Positions 36,318-44,949 of a DNA stretch of 64,000 bases are shown piece by piece (the first letter of the stretch is position 1; every line of letters starts with the position of its first letter). The notes under the pieces were generated by a model. That model worked only from the letters and a program-made list of their open reading frames with translations, was not told the origin of the DNA and made no database searches. The translations under genes and the position numbers were made by a program. Source of the DNA: DASWUZ01 sp036401375 (GTDB lineage Bacteria > Acidobacteriota > Terriglobia > Terriglobales > Acidobacteriaceae); assembly GCA_036401375.1 (NCBI GenBank), contig DASWVB010000036.1:1-64000 (forward strand), read 5' to 3'.

Positions 36318-38426
36318 TTATCTGCCGGAGGATGTGGGTTGCACACTCGCTGCATCGCCCTGAGGCTGCATAACTACACCGTCATAGCGTGAGGCACCCA
36401 ACAGCCGACCCTCGGCGGAGCGCACGGCGTGAACGTTCCAGCCTGCCTCCCACCATTTCCAGGTCTTGTCGGTGGGATCAATGCCGAAGATTAGCGTGGA
36501 CTGCCACGACGTAACGAGTATCCGCTTCAGTGCCGCGTCGTAGGTCAATCCGCTGATGCCCACCATGGGTAATCCCTTCAACTGTGTCCACGTCTCGCCC
36601 TTGTCGCTGCTGTAGAACGCACCCTCGCGACCGCCGATCCAGACCTCTCCACCGGGAGCGGTTGCGAGCGCTTCGACTGATGTCAGAGAGCCGGGGGTGA
36701 GGGTCTGCCAGGTCCTTCCCTGGTCTTCGGAGCGGGCAATTGACTGTCGTCCTGCAGCATAGACGACTGGCCCTGAGGCATCGATGAAGCGGTAATCGAC
36801 AGCCGGCGGAGCCACGGGCGCGGCGACCTGCTCTGGCGCTGGCGACGGAGTTTTGCGGCCGTGCCTCACTGTCAAGCCAGCCTTGGGTTCGAGTACGACG
36901 GCGGCCGCCGAGTTTGAAGTAGAAGAGCTCGTCGCTTCAGGCTTATCGTGCGCAGGATCCCAGCTGGCGCCGTGGTTTTCGCTACGATAGATGCCTGTCG
37001 AGGTGGCCGCATACCACACGTCGCCATGCAGATCGAGAGCGTTCACGCGATTTGTGATGGCAGTAGCGGGTAAAGTAACGGTTTTGCTTACCACTTTGCG
37101 CTTCTTATGGACGACCACCGTCCGGCTCTGTGTCGTCGTGAGCACGACCCTTCCGTTCGCCTCCCATGTGGACCCGGTCGATCGGAAGATGCCGTGATTG
37201 GTCCCCGCGAGAAGGGTCCCGTCTGCGGCCTCGCCGAGGCTGAACACATCGAGACCGCCAAGACCGGAGCTCTGCTGCTTCCAGTGGGAGCCGCTGTCCT
37301 CTGAGACGAAGACTCCGCCGTAGCCCTTATCGTTCAAGACGCCTGCATATAACGTATGTGGGTTGCGAATGTCGCTGAGCAGGGCCGCGACCTGGCGCTG
37401 GCTGAAACCCGCGTTGGCGTCATGGAAGCTGGCTGCAGCATCGTCGCTCATCATCACACCGCTGCGATCGGTGGCCATCAGCACATGCTGTCGGTTAGAG
37501 GGGTCCACGTAGACATCATTCACCACCACATCCGGGCCTGTCATCCGGGCCCACTGGGAGCCGCCGTTGGCGGTTTGATAGAGGCCCTCCGTGGTGCCCG
37601 CATAGACTACATCTAGGTTCACGGGATCCTGCATGAGTACGCGCGTGCGCCGTGCGGTCGCGGGAATGCCCTGCACCTTGTGAAAGAGTTCGCCCGCGTC
37701 GACGCTCTTGTAGATTCCCGAACAGGCGCTCGCGTACATCGTCCCTGACTGCTTCGGGTCGAGGATGATGGAGAAGACGTCCGAGTCGTCAATCACACCC
37801 TGTTTGATGGTGTGCCAGTTAGTGCCGCCGTCGGTCGTCTTCCAGGGCAGGTGCCATGTGCCGGCAAAGATGATCTTCGTATCGGAAGGATCGACTGCAA
37901 CCGATTCAACCTCGTGCAGCTCTTTGCTGCCCTCAGGACTGATCAGGGTCCAGTGTTCGCCGTGATCTTCGCTGCGGTAGACGCCTGTGAGGGTGCCGGC
38001 CACGTATATCTTGGGATCAGAGTGGGCTTCGGCCAGGGCACGGATCGACTGCCCGTCCATGTCTTTGACCCGCGTCCAGCTGCTGCCCCCGTCGTGGCTG
38101 ACAAAGAGCGCGCCACCGGCGTGGTCGAACACCCATGTGCCGATCAGCAGAGTCTTCGGGTCGGAGGCATCGACGATGATGCTGTCAAGCACCAGGTTCT
38201 CCTCCTTCGAGAGCTTAGCGAGTCGCTTCCAGCTGGAACCCCCATCCGCAGACTCGTAGAGCCAACTGCTGGTGGTGCCGAGGTAGAGATGCTTCGGGTC
38301 GCCGGGATCGGCGGCAAACCGCCGGGCATCGCCACCGTCCGGACCAACAGGGATCCAGGTAGCGTCGGTCGCGTATAGAGAACAAGATGCAACCAGCAGC
38401 AGGAGACAGCAAAACAGGGACTTCAT
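36318..38426 (-). CDS. exported BNR/YCF48-type beta-propeller repeat protein
   Basis: 702 aa with a signal peptide (residues 1 to about 19). The mature part holds many Asp-box (BNR) repeats of S-x-D-x-G-x-(S/T)-W type: ESADGGSSWKRL, VSHDGGSSWTRV, RSEDHGEHWTLI, KTTDGGTNWHTI, VSEDSGSHWKQQ, RSENHGASWD, RSEDQGRTWQTL, YSSDKGETWTQL. These build a beta-propeller as in sialidase-like and sortilin/YCF48-type proteins; no glycosidase catalytic residues can be assigned by eye. An unusual Lys/Thr/Ala/Pro-rich insertion (about 437-540) interrupts the repeats. Start at the ATG at 38426; AGGAAAGG lies about 13 bases upstream. Likely a periplasmic or surface propeller protein of unknown ligand. Confidence 0.85.
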   Translation of the reverse strand: MKSLFCCLLLLVASCSLYATDATWIPVGPDGGDARRFAADPGDPKHLYLGTTSSWLYESADGGSSWKRLAKLSKEENLVLDSIIVDASDPKTLLIGTWVFDHAGGALFVSHDGGSSWTRVKDMDGQSIRALAEAHSDPKIYVAGTLTGVYRSEDHGEHWTLISPEGSKELHEVESVAVDPSDTKIIFAGTWHLPWKTTDGGTNWHTIKQGVIDDSDVFSIILDPKQSGTMYASACSGIYKSVDAGELFHKVQGIPATARRTRVLMQDPVNLDVVYAGTTEGLYQTANGGSQWARMTGPDVVVNDVYVDPSNRQHVLMATDRSGVMMSDDAAASFHDANAGFSQRQVAALLSDIRNPHTLYAGVLNDKGYGGVFVSEDSGSHWKQQSSGLGGLDVFSLGEAADGTLLAGTNHGIFRSTGSTWEANGRVVLTTTQSRTVVVHKKRKVVSKTVTLPATAITNRVNALDLHGDVWYAATSTGIYRSENHGASWDPAHDKPEATSSSTSNSAAAVVLEPKAGLTVRHGRKTPSPAPEQVAAPVAPPAVDYRFIDASGPVVYAAGRQSIARSEDQGRTWQTLTPGSLTSVEALATAPGGEVWIGGREGAFYSSDKGETWTQLKGLPMVGISGLTYDAALKRILVTSWQSTLIFGIDPTDKTWKWWEAGWNVHAVRSAEGRLLGASRYDGVVMQPQGDAASVQPTSSGR

Positions 38427-38607
38427 CGAATCGGTGTACCTTTCCTAATTCCTTAATTCCAGCGGGCTGATATTAGTTTAAGTGCTCGGAAGCAGGCGGC
38501 ACTCCCCGGTGCCGTAGCATGGCGGGTACCTTCTTGCTGATCCGCCGTGGCGAGGAGATTCTCGGATAGGCGTGGCGAGTGAGACGACGCGGATAACGAA
38601 CAGAGAA

Positions 38608-38635
38608 GAGGCCAGCTGGTAAACCAGCTGGCCTC
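38608..38635 (-). terminator. terminator after the first Ig/OmpA protein gene
   Basis: Perfect 13-bp inverted repeat GAGGCCAGCTGGT / ACCAGCTGGCCTC with a 2-base centre. The minus strand continues with TTCTCTGTTCG. It lies downstream of the gene ending at 38675. Confidence 0.7.
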
Positions 38636-38674
38636 ACTCTCACGGCCTTAAGGCCCCGTCAGCTGCGATCGGTC

Positions 38675-40378
38675 TTACGACTTCTTTGCGTGCTTGTGGT
38701 GGTGCTTTTTGACAGCAGGCGCCATGCGGGACTGAGCCTTTACCGTGCTCTCATCCACCATGGTAGTGCCAGGCATGTCCGTATCGAACGTAGCGCCCGC
38801 AGGTACAAGGTAGCTTTCGACTTCCTTGGTTCCCTTGGTGCCGGTGCGGACCGTGACCCTCGAAGCATCGACACCCTGCTCGGTGGTCAGGTACGCCTTG
38901 GTGTTTACGCCACGCTGTGCAGCCAGCGTCGGCTTCTCGTCGGAGGCGGCCTCACCCACCACAACGATGGTGGCATCAGCCTGGCCCTTCGCGCTCAGAG
39001 CAACGCTGTCAAGGCAGGCCTTGGCTTCGTTGTCTACGCGCGCAGGACGCTTGGTGTCGCGCTCGAAGTTGATAGTGCAGAGTGCCGTCGACTTCGGAGC
39101 AGCTGCGACTACCGGCGCTTCCACGTTCACTGTAGTGGTCGAGGAGGCAGTCTGGTTCTTGTCATCCGCCACGTTGCACGTCACCGTGATCGACCCAGCG
39201 GGTGCTCCGGTGGTCGAAAGTGTGGCCGTGCTGCCGCTACCGTTAATCTGGCCAGCGGAGGTGGAGAAGGTGTAGGTGAGAGGACGGTTCTGCGGACTTA
39301 CACCCATTGCGGTGATCGTAGAGGTGTCGCCCGGCTTGACGCTGGTCGGATTAGCAGAGCAGCTCACTGTGGGGGGCTCGAACGGCTTGACCGTAAGAGT
39401 CGTCGTGCAGTCGGCGAACTGGCCGGCCTTCTGTCCCTCTGCAACGTGACCGGTGATGGTGAAGGTACCCGGCTGCGCACTGGCGGTATCGATGGTGGCG
39501 GAACTCGAGTCACCCTTGATCGCGATACCCTGTGCGGTCCAGGTGTAGGTCGCCGTCTTCTTCGGATTTAAATTCGTGGCAGTACCGGTGACGGTGACCG
39601 GGTCTCCCGGGTAGACGGAAGAGGGACTGACGGTGCAGGCATACATCACCGGCGGAGGAGGTACGATCGAACCGAAGTGGAAGAGCAGGCCAGTGCTGAG
39701 GCGCGCCACGTTCGAGTTCAAGCGTCCACCGAAGACATTTGGTCCGCCTGGACCGTAATCCTCGTGAAAGTACTCGTAATCCGCTTGGACCAGACGAAGG
39801 CCGAGGTGGTGATCGAAGAATGGCAGGTCATAGTCCAGACCGCCGCCGGCCGTAAGCGCCGGGCCGAAGGTGTACTTCTGATGGTCGGGGCCGCCGCCGT
39901 AGACTGCTCCAGCCAGCCCGTGAACCCATGGAGTGAATCCCATATCCGTCGGGTAACGGAAGATCAGACCGGCCTGACCGGTATAGAAGTGATCTGAGGG
40001 TGCGAAAGCGTTGTTGCTGTCTGGATGCGCGCCAAATTCGATCTGACCGCCAAAGTACTTGTTAACGAAGTAGGAGACACTCCCGATAGCGCCGTAATCA
40101 ATCGAGCGCAGCGTGAAGGCGTTCGACTGGGTGCCGGTGCAGTATTCGCACGGTCCGCCGTTAGGTGTGGTCACCGTACCGTGAGGAGCCAGGTAGGAGT
40201 AGCCCAGAAAGATGTCCATGCGCGAGATCGGCGCGGCCATCGGTGCCATGGGAGCCGCAGAAGCGGCCGGCGGGGGAGTTGTGGACGCGTCCTGGGCCAT
40301 GAGGCTCATGGTTCCGAGCCCAACTGTACAAGCAACCGAGAAAATTCGTCCCATCTTGCGAATCGTACGAGAATGCAT
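38675..40378 (-). CDS. outer membrane beta-barrel protein with Ig-like and OmpA-like domains
   Basis: 567 aa from the ATG at 40378 (GAGAGGA eight bases before it). After the signal peptide (1 to about 28) comes an eight-strand-like barrel (about 50-240, FLGYSYLAPHGTVTT, VSYFVNKYFGGQIEFGAHPD, TGLLFHFG), then two Ig-like modules (about 245-335 and 335-425, each starting with YACTVSPSSVYPGDPVTV and VSCSANPTSVKPGDTSTI), and a C-terminal OmpA-like peptidoglycan-binding region (about 435-515, CTINFERDTKRPARVDNEAKACLDSVALSAK and LAAQRGVNTKAYL). A His/Lys tail closes the protein. Close relative of the next gene, so a tandem duplicate. The domains are inferred by eye. Confidence 0.8.
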   Translation of the reverse strand: MHSRTIRKMGRIFSVACTVGLGTMSLMAQDASTTPPPAASAAPMAPMAAPISRMDIFLGYSYLAPHGTVTTPNGGPCEYCTGTQSNAFTLRSIDYGAIGSVSYFVNKYFGGQIEFGAHPDSNNAFAPSDHFYTGQAGLIFRYPTDMGFTPWVHGLAGAVYGGGPDHQKYTFGPALTAGGGLDYDLPFFDHHLGLRLVQADYEYFHEDYGPGGPNVFGGRLNSNVARLSTGLLFHFGSIVPPPPVMYACTVSPSSVYPGDPVTVTGTATNLNPKKTATYTWTAQGIAIKGDSSSATIDTASAQPGTFTITGHVAEGQKAGQFADCTTTLTVKPFEPPTVSCSANPTSVKPGDTSTITAMGVSPQNRPLTYTFSTSAGQINGSGSTATLSTTGAPAGSITVTCNVADDKNQTASSTTTVNVEAPVVAAAPKSTALCTINFERDTKRPARVDNEAKACLDSVALSAKGQADATIVVVGEAASDEKPTLAAQRGVNTKAYLTTEQGVDASRVTVRTGTKGTKEVESYLVPAGATFDTDMPGTTMVDESTVKAQSRMAPAVKKHHHKHAKKS

Positions 40379-41041
40379 GCGTGTCTTCCTCTCCAACAAA
40401 AACATTTGAACAGCTCGTTCAGTTACAGATTGGGGAACTTGTGACTTGTTTGCAGACGCCCGTAGTCTGAGTCACGGCTCCAAATCAGACTGCCATTACG
40501 TTAATCGGCACCCATCCACTTTTATTTACAAACTCATCGCTCTCAAAGAAGGTGACGTCAAACACCGGGCTTTCGCTGCTAATTTAGATAGCCGTTCATC
40601 GCCTGAGTTGCCTAATAAGTTGGGAAATAAAGGATTTAGACCAAACAGGCAATCGGACTGGCCTGAGAACTTAAGATCGCGTGAACTCCACCCTGCCGCA
40701 CCTATTCTAACGGAGTTATCGGCCCTCATACCTCTGTTTCTGAGGCACTTAGAAGTAGGCTTCTGCTTCGACCCTATCTGGTTATTAGCCTTTCCACAAT
40801 AGAACCGTCGCACGACGCACAGATTACGCCAGCTGCATGGTTACTATTTGGCACCCTGTCCCGATTTGGGAAGACAGCTCACGTCCCGGCTAAAGACCCG
40901 CTAGAGCTTTATAGCGGCACGCAAGACGCACAAGTAACTCAGGCCGCCGGTATACCGGCGGCCTGAGTTGTCATTGTTCTATTGTTCGCTGCCGCGATAG
41001 AACGGATCAGCGCAGGAGACAATCAGCCGGCCTGAATGCCG
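40379..41041. other. AT-richer 663-base intergenic region between tandem paralogues
   Basis: The region should hold the promoter of the gene at 38675-40378 and the 3' end of the gene at 41042-42763. It is visibly AT-richer than its surroundings. Open frames (plus 40446-40802, minus 40526-40813) have low-complexity, non-family sequence and no ribosome binding site, so I reject them. A long perfect palindrome lies at 40936-40969. Confidence 0.5.
40936..40969. repeat. 34-base perfect palindrome, candidate terminator or operator
   Basis: Every base of AACTCAGGCCGCCGGT plus its mirror half pairs, with the centre at GGTATACC. It can fold into a 15-bp stem. It lies 73 bases downstream of the second paralogue stop. 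Plus-strand sequence after it (GTCATTGTTCTATTG) is T-rich; the minus side is not. Confidence 0.6.
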
Positions 41042-42763
41042 CTAACTGCCCATTGCCTTCTTCTTGTGAGAGTGCTTGTGACCGTGGTGACCGTGCTTCC
41101 TCATGTGCAGTGGCTTCCTGACCTGCGGCTTGACGGAGTCGTCGACGGCCGTCGTACCCATCACGTCAGCGTCGAAGTTAGCACCGGCCGGCACCAGGTA
41201 GGCCTCCACTGTGTCCTTATCGGCGGTCCCCGTCCGGATGCTGACCCGGGAGGCGTCGATCCCTTCGTCTGTTGTGAGGAACTGCTTGGTATTGGCTGCG
41301 CGCTGTGCCGCCAGACCCGGATGCGCGCTGGATGACTGCTCCCCAACGATCACCACGGTAGCATCGGACTGGGTCTTGGCGCTGAGAGTTACCGCGTCCA
41401 GGCATGCCTTTGCTTCGTTGTTCACGCGGGCAGGGCGCTGCGGATCGGTGAAGCCGATTGCCGGCGTATCCTGGCACTGCGGAACCACGTGCTTGACCTC
41501 AGGAGGGGTGGGTACGGTGACATTCACAGTAGCGGTCGCCGAAGCTGTACCACCCTTGTCGTCTGCCACGTTGCAGGTCACGGTGATCGATCCGGCGGGC
41601 GCTCCACCGACGCTCAGGGTGGCTGTATTGCCGGTCCCGCTGATCTGTCCAGTGGATGCCGAGAAGGTGTAAGTGAGGAGGCGGTTCTGGGGGCTGGTGC
41701 CGGAAGCTGTGATGGTCGAGGTGCCGCCCGTTGCAACTGAGCTCGGATCGGCGGAGCAGGTCAGAGTCGGAGGCTCAAACGGCTTTACGGTAAGCGACGT
41801 GCTGCAGTCGGCCATCATCCCCGGCTTCTTGCCCTCGGAGACGTGCCCGGAAATGGGGAAGGTTCCAGGCGCGAGCGAACCAGTGTCAATCGTACCCGAG
41901 GGACCATCACCCTTGATCGTCAACCCGGGACCTGACCAGGTGTAGGTCGCCTTCTTCTTAGGATTCAGCCCAGTCGCGGTACCGGTGACGGTAACCGGAT
42001 CACCTGGATAGATCGCAGCTGGGTTTGCCGCGCAGGCGTACGTCACGGGCACGGGAGTCCAGCCGGGATGGAAGACCAGGCCGGCGGTCAGCTGGAACGC
42101 GCTGATCCCGGCATTGCCACCGGTGCCGTCCAGTTGAGTACCGAAATCGGGATGAACAAAGTTGTAGTCGGCCTGGATCATGCGAACGCTGAAATGATGG
42201 TTGTAGAACGGCAACTCATAGTCAACGCCCCCGCCGGCGAGTACAGACTGCTTCCACGTCCAGCGGTGGTAGTAGGGGCGATCTTGAAAGCCGTTCGGAC
42301 CTGCAACTTCGGTAGCTCCAAAAAGGAAGTGACCGAAGGGCTGGAACATGTGCGAGGGCTTGTGAATCACGAGACCGGCCTGCCCGGTCCAGAAGCCGTC
42401 ATTTTCGCCGTCGGGGTTCAGACCACCCTCCACCTGCACTCCAACGTGCTCGTTGAAGAAGTAGCTGATGCTGGCAACCGATCCGGAATGCGACGAGCCG
42501 TAGTTGGCCTGCACGCTAGGTCCACTTGCGTAATCGGTAGTCAGGCTGGCATGCACCGGGCGAAAGTAGGAGTAGCCGGCGTAGAACTCAAAATATTTCG
42601 TAGGAAAGGTAGGACTGTAAAGAGGTGCCGGAGCGCTGGGAGCAGGTGCCGCAGCCGGAGCGTCCTGAGCAGATACAGTCCCGTTCAGATTTGCGGCCGC
42701 GAGCCCTGCGGCTACCGTAAAAAGCACAATTCGGCTGAATGAATTCGTGGTTCCTAGATGCAT
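41042..42763 (-). CDS. outer membrane beta-barrel protein with Ig-like and OmpA-like domains, tandem paralogue
   Basis: 573 aa. Same architecture as the neighbouring gene: signal peptide (1 to about 32), barrel (about 55-245, EFYAGYSYFRPVHASLTTDYA, VGVQVEGGLNPDGE, LTAGLVFHPG), two Ig-like modules (YACAANPAAIYPGDPVTVTGT and LTCSADPSSVATGGTSTITAS), an OmpA-like region (about 440-520) and a C-terminal His/Lys tail with two HGH/HSH clusters. The first Ig module shares the long run YPGDPVTVTGTAT plus LNPKK with the neighbour, so duplication is clear. The OmpA region keeps the Arg of the peptidoglycan-binding pair (AQRAANTK). Likely surface and cell wall linking protein. Confidence 0.8.
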   Translation of the reverse strand: MHLGTTNSFSRIVLFTVAAGLAAANLNGTVSAQDAPAAAPAPSAPAPLYSPTFPTKYFEFYAGYSYFRPVHASLTTDYASGPSVQANYGSSHSGSVASISYFFNEHVGVQVEGGLNPDGENDGFWTGQAGLVIHKPSHMFQPFGHFLFGATEVAGPNGFQDRPYYHRWTWKQSVLAGGGVDYELPFYNHHFSVRMIQADYNFVHPDFGTQLDGTGGNAGISAFQLTAGLVFHPGWTPVPVTYACAANPAAIYPGDPVTVTGTATGLNPKKKATYTWSGPGLTIKGDGPSGTIDTGSLAPGTFPISGHVSEGKKPGMMADCSTSLTVKPFEPPTLTCSADPSSVATGGTSTITASGTSPQNRLLTYTFSASTGQISGTGNTATLSVGGAPAGSITVTCNVADDKGGTASATATVNVTVPTPPEVKHVVPQCQDTPAIGFTDPQRPARVNNEAKACLDAVTLSAKTQSDATVVIVGEQSSSAHPGLAAQRAANTKQFLTTDEGIDASRVSIRTGTADKDTVEAYLVPAGANFDADVMGTTAVDDSVKPQVRKPLHMRKHGHHGHKHSHKKKAMGS

Positions 42764-42907
42764 GCGGTGCCCCCAAAAGGAACAGATGGTTTTATGGTAC
42801 GAAACAGATGTACATCAAGCTTCAGAGCATACAGAAAATAACCCAGACCAAGCTACTCCTGCAAGCTGGCCTCTGAAGGCATGGGAGCAGGAGTGTATAT
42901 GGACACT

Positions 42908-43480
42908 CTACTGCAAGTTCAAGGTTCTTCTCAGGCTTCCACGCTCCCGTTGGATCTTTTCCTGCAACAGGGTGATGGCGTAAAGCAGCTGTTCGGGACG
43001 CGGCGGACACCCGGGAACATAGATGTCGACAGGGATGATCTGGTTGACACCCTGCACCAGGGCGTAATTGTTGAAGACGCCTCCGGAGGTCGCGCAGGCG
43101 CCCATTGAGATCACCCACTTCGGCTCTGGCATCTGCTGGTAGAGTCGCTCGATGACCGGGGCCATCTTCTGCGAGACTCGTCCCGCGATGACCATCAGGT
43201 CGGACTGCCGCGGCGAGGGACGGAAGACCTCCGCACCAAATCGTGCAAGGTCAAAGCGCGAGGCTCCCATGGACATCATCTCGATCGCGCAGCAGGCGAG
43301 CCCGAAGGTCATTGGCCATACCGAGTTCTTACGTACCCAGTTCACGGCAAAGTCGAGCGAGGTGAGGATGATCCCCTCCGGCTGCTCGGAGCCGTAGTTG
43401 ACCTCACGCACCTTCTCCCGGTTTTTGAGGCTGCTGTCCAGCGCACCGAAGAGGTAGCGGTCTGAAGCTAATCCGGTCAT
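42908..43480 (-). CDS. nuoB: NADH-quinone oxidoreductase subunit B
   Basis: Peripheral complex I subunit that carries the N2 iron-sulfur cluster. 190 aa from the ATG at 43480; the frame is open to 43558 (GTG), giving 216 aa, so the start is uncertain. Cluster ligands are visible: the tandem cysteines in LACCAIEM, then MGACATSGG and PGCPPRPE. The R/F-rich loop ASRFDLARFGAEVFRPSPRQSDL is also conserved. There are no other nuo genes in the window; the upstream neighbour is an Amt transporter. A TATATT hexamer lies six bases before the ATG and no ribosome binding site is seen. Confidence 0.92.
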   Translation of the reverse strand: MTGLASDRYLFGALDSSLKNREKVREVNYGSEQPEGIILTSLDFAVNWVRKNSVWPMTFGLACCAIEMMSMGASRFDLARFGAEVFRPSPRQSDLMVIAGRVSQKMAPVIERLYQQMPEPKWVISMGACATSGGVFNNYALVQGVNQIIPVDIYVPGCPPRPEQLLYAITLLQEKIQRERGSLRRTLNLQ

Positions 43481-43486
43481 ATCTTG

Positions 43487-43492
43487 AATATA
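43487..43492 (-). promoter_or_regulatory. possible -10 of a leaderless nuoB transcript
   Basis: TATATT lies exactly six bases before the ATG at 43480 and no Shine-Dalgarno sequence precedes the start. The best -35 (TTGGGC) is at 15 bases spacing. Confidence 0.3.
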
Positions 43493-43569
43493 ACTCGAAT
43501 TGGCAACGCCCAAAACGAACCGCTGGAATGAAAGTTGAGGTGGCGCGCTCCCACCCACATCCGCCCAAC

Positions 43570-44949
43570 TCAGCGCTGTGTGTATTCGTCCCCGTGGATC
43601 AGGAACTCAGGGTAGGCGCCCGCGCCGAGTTCGAGCAGGTCCATGCCAAGCCGTTCGCCATCCTCGTCGCTGCGATATGGGTAGAAGCGGTCGATCAAAC
43701 GGTTCAGGAAGTAGCTGGCCGGCAGCATCAGCCCCAGCAGGGTTGCCACACCTACAACTTGAGCAAGCATCTGTCCGCCGCTGACGTACGCTGTTCCCCC
43801 ATAAGCAGTACCGGCGGTTGCGGCTGCAATCCCCGCTGCTGTGCCTGGAAGCCTGCCAAGCAGACCCAGAGAAAGAAGACCCCAGACCCCTGCAACGGCA
43901 TGCACAGAGACTGCGCCCGCGGGATCGTCGATCCCGAGACGGGTCTCGAGCAACTCGACCGTGAAGATCACCAACAGGCCTGCGCCAACCCCGATCAGGA
44001 GGGAGAAGAAGGGGCTGACGTAGGCGCATCCGGCGCTGCTCGCGGCCAGGCCGGCGACCAATCCATTCGCGGTCAGCGAGGCATCCGGGCGGCTAAAGCG
44101 CACCTTGGTGAATACCACCGCCGTGAGGGCGGAGCCCGCCCCGCAGAGCAAGGTGTTGAGGGCTACCAAGGGTAGACCGGCAATGCTGGCGCCGTTGAAG
44201 AGCATCGCTCCCCCCGCGTTCAGCCCGAACCAGCCCGGCAGCAGCAAGAGGCAGCCCAGCAACACCAGCACGATATTGTGCGCAGGGATTGCCGCTACTA
44301 CCCCGACGGCGGGGTACTTCGCGCGTCGCGGGCCCAGGACCCATGTGATCGACAGAGCAGAAAGTCCCGCAATGACCTGGATGGCGCCTGCGCCCCCACA
44401 GTCGACGAAGCCTTGACCCAATCCATAGTTCGCGCCTAACTGAGCAAGCCACCCTCCGCCCCAAGCCCAGTGGAAGAAGATGGGATAGATGAGCCCGGCA
44501 AGCAGAGCGGTAGAGGCGCAGGATGCTCCGAGCTTCCAGCGGTCAGCGCCGGCACTTAGTGGTACAAGGGCAGCCAACGCCGCGCCGAGCATTCCAAACA
44601 GGGCAACGAGAGGCGTGATCATAGCTCCCTGAGAGGCGCCGGGGTTAAATTCTCGAGCCAGTCCGCCGAGGAACCAGGGCGACGCCCCCAGTACGCTCCA
44701 GGGCTTTCCGCCGAGCAGAAGCTGACGGCCAGGAACGCCTGCGGCTCCCGCGAAGGCATGACCGCAGACCATGTAGGCGATGGCGGCGACAGAGATCACG
44801 CACAGCGAACTCAGCATAGAATGCGAGGCGCTATGCGACCGTCCAAGGCCCGCGTTCACCAGTGCCATACCGGCCAGCGCCAGAGGAATCAACAGGATCA
44901 TGACAAAGCAGAGCGTCATCGACCCGCCCAGCATGGGTGGTGTGATCAC
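43570..44949 (-). CDS. amt: Amt-family ammonium transporter (atypical pore)
   Basis: 459 aa with about 11 membrane helices. I place the start at the GTG at 44949, with AGAGGA six bases upstream and overlapping the previous stop; the frame is open to 45090, which is the small upstream gene read in another frame. Family blocks: FFHWAWGGGWLAQLGANYGLGQGFVDCGGAGAI, and GIDDPAGAVSVHAVAGV. The second pore histidine is present (H350). The first, needed in E. coli AmtB as H168, is replaced by Q191 (GAIQVIAG). The residues in the outer gate also diverge. Conventional ammonium transport is therefore uncertain. Located upstream of nuoB on the same strand. Confidence 0.88.
   Translation of the reverse strand: MITPPMLGGSMTLCFVMILLIPLALAGMALVNAGLGRSHSASHSMLSSLCVISVAAIAYMVCGHAFAGAAGVPGRQLLLGGKPWSVLGASPWFLGGLAREFNPGASQGAMITPLVALFGMLGAALAALVPLSAGADRWKLGASCASTALLAGLIYPIFFHWAWGGGWLAQLGANYGLGQGFVDCGGAGAIQVIAGLSALSITWVLGPRRAKYPAVGVVAAIPAHNIVLVLLGCLLLLPGWFGLNAGGAMLFNGASIAGLPLVALNTLLCGAGSALTAVVFTKVRFSRPDASLTANGLVAGLAASSAGCAYVSPFFSLLIGVGAGLLVIFTVELLETRLGIDDPAGAVSVHAVAGVWGLLSLGLLGRLPGTAAGIAAATAGTAYGGTAYVSGGQMLAQVVGVATLLGLMLPASYFLNRLIDRFYPYRSDEDGERLGMDLLELGAGAYPEFLIHGDEYTQR

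Noticed and set aside
40446..40813. Overlapping opposite frames in the gap between the tandem paralogues
   Set aside because: No ribosome binding site, no family features and composition unlike the neighbouring genes.
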